A stretch of 64,000 nt of DNA from Chitinophaga japonensis (GTDB taxonomy: Bacteria; Bacteroidota; Bacteroidia; Chitinophagales; Chitinophagaceae): NCBI RefSeq assembly GCF_007830125.1, contig NZ_VLLG01000002.1, positions 1,558,550 to 1,622,549 of the forward strand. The letters are read 5' to 3'. Below are positions 57,092 through 64,000 of the stretch, piece by piece. The position numbers and the translations under genes were made by a program. The number at the start of each line of letters is the position of its first letter. The first letter of the stretch is position 1. The notes under the pieces are model-generated. The model was not told the origin of the DNA, ran no database searches, and saw nothing but the letters and a program-made list of their open reading frames with translations.

Positions 57092-59368
57092 ATGAATAAG
57101 GCCTTGCTTTTTGTTACTTCCTTTCCACCACGTGAATGCGGCATTGCAACCTTTGCACAAGACCTGGTAAACGCCCTGCATAAATCATTTTCAGGACAGT
57201 TGAATATCAGCATCTGTGCATTACAGGCAGCCGGTGAAACGGCCAAAGTACAGCCGCCTGTGGAGTACGTGGTGGATCCGTTTGATATTGATGGTTGCGT
57301 AGCATTTGCACACCGGGTAAATGCGGATGAACAAATTGACATGGTCTGCTTTGAACATGAGTTCGGGTTATATGGCGGAGAATACGGCCATAACCTGCTG
57401 GCCATGATCTCTTTGCTGGACAAGCCTTTTATGGTACGGTTCCATACCGTGCTGCCTTACCCGGACCCCAAATGCCGGAAAGTGGTCAGCATAATTGGTT
57501 CCCTGGCCAGTAAGATCATTGTAATGACACAGGCCTCAGCAGATATACTCCTGTCCGTATACCACCTGCCGGCCCATAAGATCGTACATATACCGCATGG
57601 CGTGCATGCCCGCATAACGGAAGATGTGCCTTCGCTGAAAGCCCGGTACGGCCTGCAGGACAGGAAAGTGCTGACCACCTTTGGCCTGCTCAGCGAGAAC
57701 AAAAGCCTGGAAACCGCGATCCGCGCCATGGTGCCTATTGTGCAGCAGTTCCCGGATGCCATGTACCTGGTGCTGGGTAAAACGCATCCCGTAGTGCTGG
57801 CAAGGGAAGGGGAGCAGTACCGGCAGCGCCTGGAGCAACTGGTGCAGGAGCTGGGCCTGGAGCAGCATGTACGCTTCGTGAACAGCTACCTCAGCCTGGA
57901 TGCATTGCTGGATTACCTGGCTTTAACGGATATCTACCTGTTTACTTCCAAAGACCCGTACCAGGCCGTGAGCGGTACTTTCCTGTACGCGCTGAGCGCC
58001 GGCTGTCCCATTGTAAGCACCGCCTTTGCACAGGCGCGTGAAATGCTGGACGATGGTTGCGGCTACCTGGTAGATATCGGCGATCATGCGCAGCTTGCCC
58101 GGCAGGCCATTCACCTGCTGCAGCATCCCGGGCTGCGCCGGCAGATGAGCAACAACGCCATTGAAAGAACACGTAATGCTATCTGGGACAATGTGGCTGT
58201 TGCCCACATGTCGCTGTTCCGGGAAATAATGGAAGAGAAAAGAATGCCGCTGCCCAGCCTGCCGCCGGCCTACCTGGACCACCTGGACCGTATGACCGAT
58301 GAATTCGGCATGATACAGTTCTCAAAGTTTGACCAGCCGGACCCTTCCTCCGGCTATACGCTGGATGACAATGCCCGGGCGCTGATCGCCACGTGCATGT
58401 ATGCCACCACGGTAAAGGAAAGCAGCTTTGTATATTCCCTTTGTCATAAATACCTTGATTTCATAGAATATTGTCAGCAGCCCGACGGTACATTCCTGAA
58501 CTACGTGGAAACTGGCGGGTATTTTTCCGCCATGAACCACGAAGTAAACCTGGAGGACGCCAACGGGCGTGCTGTATGGGCGCTGGGCTACCTGCTGCAC
58601 CTGCATCAGCGGCTTCCGTACATGCTGGTACAGCAGGCCGCCAGGGTGCTGCAGCCCTGCTTTACCTGGCTGGAGCGCCTCACTTCGCCGCGTGCGCTTG
58701 CTTTTGCTATAAAGGGAATGTATTATTACCAGCAGTACAGGCCTGGCGGTATAGCCGAAGATATATTGCATACGCTGGCAGCCCGCCTTTACCAATGCTA
58801 CCAGCAGGAAGCGGAGGCACAGTGGAAATGGTTTGAGCCGGTGCTTACCTATGGCAACGCCGTTTTACCGGAAGCCATGATGATGGCTTACCAGGTATCC
58901 GGCAACACAGCCTGGCGGCGGGTTGCGGAGGAGAGCCTGGAGTTCCTGACCAGCAGGACGTTTACCGATAATTATATGAAACTGATCAATAATAAAACCT
59001 GGTGCCATAAGCATAAGGATGATACTGCCGTTTGTGAAGGGGGAGAGCAATCTATTGAAGTAGCCTATACCATGCTGGCCCTGCATACCTTTACCCTGGC
59101 CACGGGCAACCCGGCATACCAGGAACGGATGCGGCTGGCCTTCAGTTGGTATTTAGGCAATAACCATCTTAAACAACTGATATACAACCCACTCACGCAT
59201 GGCTGCTACGACGGATTGGAAAAAGCCAGTGTTAACCAGAATCAGGGAGCGGAATCCAGTGTTTGTTACCTGATCGCCAGGTTATTAATGGAACAATGGA
59301 ATAAGCACAAGTATGTTACAACACAGAAAGCAGGGAGTGGGCCTGTTGCCAGGCTTAGTCTCAACTAA
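57092..59368 (+). CDS. GT4 glycosyltransferase fused to a C-terminal alpha/alpha-barrel-type domain
   Basis: 758 residues from the ATG at 57092. Residues 1-385 form a GT-B glycosyltransferase of family 4: LLFVTSFPPRECGIATFAQD opens the acceptor domain, HIPHGVHARI and FGLLSENKSLETAIRAM lie in the donor domain, and the E-x7-E region follows PYQAVSGTFLYALSAGCPIV. Residues about 400-740 are an all-helical repeat (SSGYTLDDNARALIATCMYA, EVNLEDANGRAVWALGYLLH, WFEPVLTYGNAVLPEAMMMA) resembling (alpha/alpha)6 glycan-processing barrels. It probably builds a glycan or glycolipid in the cytoplasm; donor unknown. Followed 4 bp later by a receiver gene. Confidence 0.82.
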   Translation: MNKALLFVTSFPPRECGIATFAQDLVNALHKSFSGQLNISICALQAAGETAKVQPPVEYVVDPFDIDGCVAFAHRVNADEQIDMVCFEHEFGLYGGEYGHNLLAMISLLDKPFMVRFHTVLPYPDPKCRKVVSIIGSLASKIIVMTQASADILLSVYHLPAHKIVHIPHGVHARITEDVPSLKARYGLQDRKVLTTFGLLSENKSLETAIRAMVPIVQQFPDAMYLVLGKTHPVVLAREGEQYRQRLEQLVQELGLEQHVRFVNSYLSLDALLDYLALTDIYLFTSKDPYQAVSGTFLYALSAGCPIVSTAFAQAREMLDDGCGYLVDIGDHAQLARQAIHLLQHPGLRRQMSNNAIERTRNAIWDNVAVAHMSLFREIMEEKRMPLPSLPPAYLDHLDRMTDEFGMIQFSKFDQPDPSSGYTLDDNARALIATCMYATTVKESSFVYSLCHKYLDFIEYCQQPDGTFLNYVETGGYFSAMNHEVNLEDANGRAVWALGYLLHLHQRLPYMLVQQAARVLQPCFTWLERLTSPRALAFAIKGMYYYQQYRPGGIAEDILHTLAARLYQCYQQEAEAQWKWFEPVLTYGNAVLPEAMMMAYQVSGNTAWRRVAEESLEFLTSRTFTDNYMKLINNKTWCHKHKDDTAVCEGGEQSIEVAYTMLALHTFTLATGNPAYQERMRLAFSWYLGNNHLKQLIYNPLTHGCYDGLEKASVNQNQGAESSVCYLIARLLMEQWNKHKYVTTQKAGSGPVARLSLN

Positions 59369-59372
59369 AAAA

Positions 59373-59735
59373 ATGAAAAGCTCATTTATCCTGATTATTG
59401 ATGATGAACCGGACATCTGCAGACTATTGCAAATGAGTTTAGCAAAACAGGGTTACAGCGTAAAATATGTGCATAATCTCAGGGCGGGACTTCAACATAT
59501 ACAACGCCAGCAACCGGATATCCTTTTCCTGGATATTCACCTGCCGGATGGCTCCGGCCTCGAGGTACTGCCGATCATCAAACAGCAATACCCGGCGCTG
59601 AGGGTTATTACCATCAGTGCGTATGACAATGGTTTGGAAAAGCAAAAAGCGCTGAGCGCCGGCGCCAGTTATTTCCTTGCTAAACCATTCAGTATAAAGA
59701 ACTTGGACGAGCTAATGCAGGATGTTAAAAGTTAG
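59373..59735 (+). CDS. Single-domain response regulator
   Basis: 120 residues from the ATG at 59373. Receiver fold with the acidic pair IIDDEPD, phospho-Asp in DILFLDIHLPDG, Thr/Ser switch in RVITISAYD and Lys in FLAKPFSIKN. There is no output domain, so it acts by protein contact or as a phosphate relay. It is coupled to the glycosyltransferase gene (4-bp gap) and precedes the sigma-54 activator, to which it may pass signals. Confidence 0.92.
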   Translation: MKSSFILIIDDEPDICRLLQMSLAKQGYSVKYVHNLRAGLQHIQRQQPDILFLDIHLPDGSGLEVLPIIKQQYPALRVITISAYDNGLEKQKALSAGASYFLAKPFSIKNLDELMQDVKS

Positions 59736-59793
59736 CCGGCCTCATAATTAATTTGTAACTTTAAAAGCTTATCGCCAACATCACATTACCATT

Positions 59794-61245
59794 ATGAGAA
59801 ATATAATGATCATAGATGACGAGATCAATATCTGTACGTTGTTGAGCAAATTCCTCGGCAAGCATGGTTTTAAGGTAGATACCACCATGTCCGGTAACGC
59901 AGCGCTGAAGATGATGAAGGAAAAACCTTATGACCTGGTACTATGCGATTACCGCCTGAAGGATACCGACGGCGCCCAGCTTATGCAGGATATTCGTCAG
60001 TTGAACCCCCGCACCATTGTGATTATCATAACAGGATATACAGATGTGCGGGTGGCCGTGGAAATGGTGAAGAATGGTGCCTATGACTACCTTTCCAAGC
60101 CGTTGTACCCGGATGAGATACTGAACCTGGTGCATAAGGCATTTGCGCACCTGGATGCGCAGGGTGAGCGGGACAGCGTTATTTCTGTTTCCCAGCCGCA
60201 GGAGCAGGGCCGTCCTGAAAGCAACGGCGAGCGTAATGGAGCGGTGCCTGTATCCGAACCGCTGGACCAGACCAATAAATATGTATACGGCGAAAGCGCC
60301 GGCGCCCGGGAACTGTTCCGGCAGATAAAGCTCGTAGCGCCTACGGACTATAGCGTGATCATTTTCGGTGAAACCGGTACCGGTAAAGAATCAGTGGCCC
60401 ACCTCATTCACCATCACAGCAAGCGCAGCACGCAGCCTTTTGTGGCGCTGGATTGCGGCAGCCTGTCCAAGGAGCTGGCTGCCAGCGAGCTGTTCGGCCA
60501 CGAAAAAGGCTCCTTTACCGGCGCTATTAATACCAAGATAGGCGCCTTTGAACAGGCTCATGGCGGTACCCTGTTCCTGGATGAAGTATCCAATCTCTCT
60601 TACGATATACAGGTAGCCCTGTTGCGCGTAATACAGGAGAAAGTGATACGCCGGGTAGGCAGCCTGAAGGAAATACCCGTGGATGTGCGCATCATTGTAG
60701 CGTCCAATGAGAAGCTGTCGGAATCCGTACAGCGCGGCAAGTTCCGCGAAGATCTCTTTCACCGCTTCAATGAATTTACCATTTATATACCGCCGCTGCG
60801 CGAGCGCCAGGAAGACCTGCCCCTGTTCGTGAACGCGTTCGTGACACAGGTGGAAAAAGAGCTGCAGAAGAACTGCGGCAAGATCAACCCCGAAGTGTGG
60901 GCCTGCTTCCAGAAATACTCCTGGCCCGGTAATATCCGGGAGCTCAAGAACGTTATACGCCGCGCCTGCCTGCTCACGCCGGAGCACCAGGATATTACCA
61001 TGTCTGCCCTGCCCCTGGAAATGAAAGAGGCTTTTAATCAAAGCTATGATGAGGATCATGTAAGCGAGCTGGCCGCCATTGCCAATGAGAATGATCTTAA
61101 AACAGTAGCCCTGCAGGCGGAATACAACAAGATCATCAATGTGCTGAAGGAGGTGAAGTATAACAAGACCAAAGCAGCGCAATTGCTCAATATAGACCGT
61201 AAAACACTCTATAACAAACTACGCCTGTTGAATATAAACTATTGA
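59794..61245 (+). CDS. Sigma-54-dependent response regulator (second)
   Basis: 483 residues. Receiver (1-120; IIDDEINICTLLSKF, phospho-Asp in LVLCDYRLKD, Lys in YLSKPLYPDE), linker rich in Gln/Glu/Pro, AAA+ domain (about 165-395; Walker A GETGTGKES, GSFTGA loop intact, Walker B GGTLFLDEVS) and a Fis-type HTH near NKTKAAQLLNIDRKTLYNKL. It is expected to activate -24/-12 promoters, including the one preceding its own operon. No cognate membrane kinase lies beside it; the minus-strand kinases at 61.8-64 kb are candidates. Confidence 0.93.
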   Translation: MRNIMIIDDEINICTLLSKFLGKHGFKVDTTMSGNAALKMMKEKPYDLVLCDYRLKDTDGAQLMQDIRQLNPRTIVIIITGYTDVRVAVEMVKNGAYDYLSKPLYPDEILNLVHKAFAHLDAQGERDSVISVSQPQEQGRPESNGERNGAVPVSEPLDQTNKYVYGESAGARELFRQIKLVAPTDYSVIIFGETGTGKESVAHLIHHHSKRSTQPFVALDCGSLSKELAASELFGHEKGSFTGAINTKIGAFEQAHGGTLFLDEVSNLSYDIQVALLRVIQEKVIRRVGSLKEIPVDVRIIVASNEKLSESVQRGKFREDLFHRFNEFTIYIPPLRERQEDLPLFVNAFVTQVEKELQKNCGKINPEVWACFQKYSWPGNIRELKNVIRRACLLTPEHQDITMSALPLEMKEAFNQSYDEDHVSELAAIANENDLKTVALQAEYNKIINVLKEVKYNKTKAAQLLNIDRKTLYNKLRLLNINY

Positions 61246-61255
61246 ACGCCATGTA

Positions 61256-61750
<495 letters not shown>

Positions 61751-61772
61751 TGCACGCATCTGCGCATTCAGC

Positions 61773-63206
61773 TTACTGTACCGGTAGCATAATACTGAAG
61801 GTAGTGCCTTTCCCGGGCTCGCTGTCCACGTGGATATTCCCTTTGTGATTAATAATGATGTTCTGGGTGCTGGTCAGCCCCAGGCCGCTGCCTTTGGGCT
61901 TATTGGTAAAGAAAGGATCAAACAGTTTTGTTCTCATTTCTTCCGGGATGCCTATCCCGTTGTCGCTGATCTGTATCAGGGCCTTGCCGTTCTGGCGGGC
62001 GGTGTGGATGTTCAGCTCGCCTTTGCCGGGCGGCATGGCTTCTATCGCATTAATGATAATATTCAGCAGGGCGATCTCCACTTTCTCCGCATCGGCAGGT
62101 ACCAGGATATCCGGATCTACCAGCCGTTTTTCCACTTTTACTTCATGTAATTGCAGGCGGTCCTGCGCCAGCCCCAGCGCTTTTTCTGTCAGTTCATTGA
62201 CGCCATGCGGCTGCATGTGCAGCTCTATCATGCGCGTGCTGTGCAGCAGCTCGGTAATGAGCTGGTTGATGCGGATGCAGTTCCGTTCAATGATATCGGT
62301 ATATAACTGGCTGTCCTCCGAGTCCGGCGGCTCCTGTTTAAACTGGCTCACGGCCAGCAGGATATTGGTGAGGGGGTTCCTTACTTCATGTGCTATTACC
62401 CGGGCAATGCGGCCGGTGATCACGAACTTTTGCTGCTGCTGCTTCTCCTGCTCCTCTTTTTTCTTTTCCGTAATGTCCTGCACCACGCACAGGAATATCT
62501 GTTCTGCTTCATCCAGCATGACGGCATTGACGAGCACGTCCAGCTTTTTGCCAGCCTTGTTCACAAAATTATATTCCGTTTGTACGCTGCCCTGCTCCCC
62601 GCATATCTGGTCAAAGAAATGCCGGCACTGCTCCTCGAAGAGGAACAGGTCCTTCAGGTTCATGCGCATTATTTCCTCTTTGCTGTACTGCAGCACCCTC
62701 AAAGCGGAAGGGTTCGCATCTATAATGTTCTTGTCGCAATCCGCCAGCAGGATCAGGTCATGGGCTTTTTCAAATACGCCGTAGTACTTTTTCTCGCTCT
62801 CCGCCAGGGTGCGCAGGTGGTTCATTTCATCCAGCGCATAGCGGATGGAACGTTCCAGCAGGTCTGCACTGATGTCGCCTTTTACCAGGTAGTCGGAAGC
62901 GCCGGCCATCATAGCCTCCTTGTCAATGTTATAGTCTCCCTTGCCGGTCAGCATGATCACCGGGGCCTTGTAATGCAGTTGCTGGAAATGGTGGAGAATG
63001 TCTATACCGGTATAGGGCCCCAGCCGGTAATCCACCAGGTAAATGTCGTGCGCGCGGCGCTCTATTTCTGTCAGGGCCAGCGCATAGGTGGGCGCCCATT
63101 CCAGTTGGTACTGCCCCGGCGAAATGTCCTGCAGCAGCTCGTTTACCAGGAAAAAATCATCTTCGTCATCATCAATCATCAAAATATGTATGGGTTGGTC
63201 TGTCAT
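61773..63206 (-). CDS. Receiver-PAS-histidine kinase
   Basis: 477 residues without membrane spans. Receiver at 1-125 (LMIDDDEDDFFLVNELL, phospho-Asp in IYLVDYRLGPYTG), PAS at about 140-255 (FEKAHDLILLADCDKNIIDA), HisKA with His in RVIAHEVRNPLTNILLA, and HATPase_c with NIIINAIEAM, DNGIGIPEE and GSGLGLTSTQ. It is a cytoplasmic kinase whose N-terminal receiver probably takes phosphate from another kinase. Its start overlaps the next upstream gene by 4 bp, a coupled phosphorelay. Confidence 0.93.
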   Translation of the reverse strand: MTDQPIHILMIDDDEDDFFLVNELLQDISPGQYQLEWAPTYALALTEIERRAHDIYLVDYRLGPYTGIDILHHFQQLHYKAPVIMLTGKGDYNIDKEAMMAGASDYLVKGDISADLLERSIRYALDEMNHLRTLAESEKKYYGVFEKAHDLILLADCDKNIIDANPSALRVLQYSKEEIMRMNLKDLFLFEEQCRHFFDQICGEQGSVQTEYNFVNKAGKKLDVLVNAVMLDEAEQIFLCVVQDITEKKKEEQEKQQQQKFVITGRIARVIAHEVRNPLTNILLAVSQFKQEPPDSEDSQLYTDIIERNCIRINQLITELLHSTRMIELHMQPHGVNELTEKALGLAQDRLQLHEVKVEKRLVDPDILVPADAEKVEIALLNIIINAIEAMPPGKGELNIHTARQNGKALIQISDNGIGIPEEMRTKLFDPFFTNKPKGSGLGLTSTQNIIINHKGNIHVDSEPGKGTTFSIMLPVQ

Positions 63207-63670
63207 GGCAGTGTTTGAACATTTGGCAGTGCTACGAACTCAAACCAGTATCTCCAGAGGGTTTGGGTGAAGGTCACCAGTTGCCGGAAAGTAACGGGCT
63301 TAATGATGAAGCTGTTCACCCCCAGCTCGTAGCTGTTTAATACATCTTTTTCTTCCGTCGACGTGGTTAGTATGATAACGGGAATACTTTTCAGGTAATG
63401 GTCCGTTTTGATCTCCTTCAGCGCCTCCCGCCCGTCCTTTTTTGGCATATTCAGGTCCATGAGGATAATTTGCGGAAGCGGGTGTTGCAGCTCATCCGCA
63501 TAAGCGCCTTTCCGTTTCAGGTAACATATCAGTTCCTCTCCATTTTCTACGAATTTAACGTTGTGGTCAAAGTCATGCTCGTCAAAAGCCGCTTTCAGCA
63601 ATTCCCTGTCATCTGCATCATCCTCCGCAATTAGGATGCTAAACTTTCCCGCCGGCGTTCCTGGGCTCAT
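63203..63670 (-). CDS. Rcp1-type single-domain response regulator
   Basis: 155 residues: SILIAEDDADDRELLKAAFD at the start, phospho-Asp in IILMDLNMPKKDGREALK, switch Thr in VIILTTSTEEKD and Lys in FIIKPVTFRQ. The long loops are typical of the Rcp1 branch that partners phytochrome-like kinases. It overlaps both neighbours by 4 bp, so the three minus-strand genes form one coupled unit. Confidence 0.93.
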   Translation of the reverse strand: MSPGTPAGKFSILIAEDDADDRELLKAAFDEHDFDHNVKFVENGEELICYLKRKGAYADELQHPLPQIILMDLNMPKKDGREALKEIKTDHYLKSIPVIILTTSTEEKDVLNSYELGVNSFIIKPVTFRQLVTFTQTLWRYWFEFVALPNVQTLP

Positions 63671-64000
63671 TTTTTTTGTTTTAATGGTAAAATAATTACA
63701 AAGGTGGCTCCCTTGTCCGGGTAGCCGTATGCCATAATGAACCCCTGGTGGCTGTCCACTATTTTTTTACAGATGGCCAGCCCTATACCGGTGCCGGAAT
63801 ATTCGCTCACGCCATGCAGGCGCTGAAATATCAGGAATATGCGCTCTGCGTACGCCTGGTCAAACCCGATCCCGTTGTCCTCTATACAAATGCGGCAGAA
63901 GGTGTCCTCCCAGCGGTTTTCCTTGATCACGTTGATCTCTTTTCCTTTCAGCAACTGGCAGGTGATGTTGATGGCCAGGCGCCGGTCCGGGTGCGCAAAT
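63667..64000 (-). CDS. Histidine kinase, C-terminal part only
   Basis: The frame enters from beyond the right edge and ends at 63667. What is visible is the end of a HATPase_c domain: CIEDNGIGFDQAYAERIFLI (N and G1 regions), FQRLHGVSEYSGTGIGLAIC (F and G2 regions) and the terminal GATFVIILPL. These 'FQRLH..EYSGTGIGLA' features are typical of phytochrome-like or PAS-containing kinases. The N-terminal sensor and the His are outside the window. It is coupled to the Rcp1-type regulator (4-bp overlap). Confidence 0.9.
   Translation of the reverse strand, partial: FAHPDRRLAINITCQLLKGKEINVIKENRWEDTFCRICIEDNGIGFDQAYAERIFLIFQRLHGVSEYSGTGIGLAICKKIVDSHQGFIMAYGYPDKGATFVIILPLKQKK

Overview
The window looks like chromosomal DNA of a Bacteroidota bacterium, most likely family Chitinophagaceae (a Chitinophaga-like organism). 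The reasons are: the gliding-motility genes gldD and gldE in the order mutY-ssb-gldE-gldD; the HU / TPR protein / tiny COX24-type protein / RNase G cluster; many genes without a Shine-Dalgarno sequence; promoters of the Bacteroidota -7 type (TAnnTTTG); frequent TTG starts; G+C-rich genes separated by very A+T-rich spacers. This assignment is inference from gene content. I see no rRNA, tRNA, CRISPR array, intact insertion sequence or prophage.

Layout. 1-3.4 kb: a partial TPR protein, two small DNA-binding-type proteins transcribed divergently, and a degenerate relative of REP-associated (Y1) transposases. 3.4-6.6 kb: a HAD nucleotidase divergent from a DeoR regulator plus MFS transporter, then a hicAB toxin-antitoxin pair. 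6.8-13.7 kb: carB, a ComEC-like channel and purH. 13.7-15.8 kb: an ECF sigma factor overlapping an unusual membrane protein that joins an anti-sigma-like N-terminus to a periplasmic SGNH hydrolase. 15.8-21.9 kb (minus strand): a Pmp3-like peptide, lutB, a DUF3109 protein, gldD, gldE, ssb, mutY. 22-25.6 kb: HU, a TPR protein, a 30-residue ribosomal-type protein, RNase G. 25.6-36.2 kb: cupin, L,D-transpeptidase, ridA, a 3HCDH-domain protein, tsaB, an ArsR regulator with a persulfide-dioxygenase/rhodanese enzyme, BON and BON-LysM proteins, and a minus-strand operon of a lysoplasmalogenase, nadB and an acyltransferase.

36.3-55.3 kb is one large export system. A histidine kinase and a sigma-54 activator are encoded on the minus strand, divergent from an adaptor protein, an ABC ATPase, four consecutive FtsX/MacB-type permeases, a second ATPase, a TolC-type channel and a second adaptor. 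Between the two sides lie two 16-bp dyads 21 bp apart and a -24/-12-like promoter, so the local regulator probably controls the export operon. After gpsA comes an operon (57-61.8 kb) of a glycosyltransferase fusion, a receiver, another sigma-54 activator and a small membrane protein, again behind a good -24/-12 match. The right end carries phosphorelay genes on the minus strand.

The most unusual signal is a dispersed family of seven 'bow-tie' elements (about 13.7, 18.1, 27.7, 28.2, 33.0, 37.7 and 40.7-41.2 kb). Each has a short-period, low-complexity array, a core of usually 40-60 nt with its own nested stem, and the array again in inverted orientation. Four share CCAAATTCC-type arms and two of these share a nearly identical core in opposite orientations. 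Three have different arms. Six of the seven abut or overlap stop codons of neighbouring genes. One carries a complete A+T-rich gene of the S23/four-helix-bundle family inside the export operon. I propose these as a mobile or locally expanding element family; this is a hypothesis from sequence alone.
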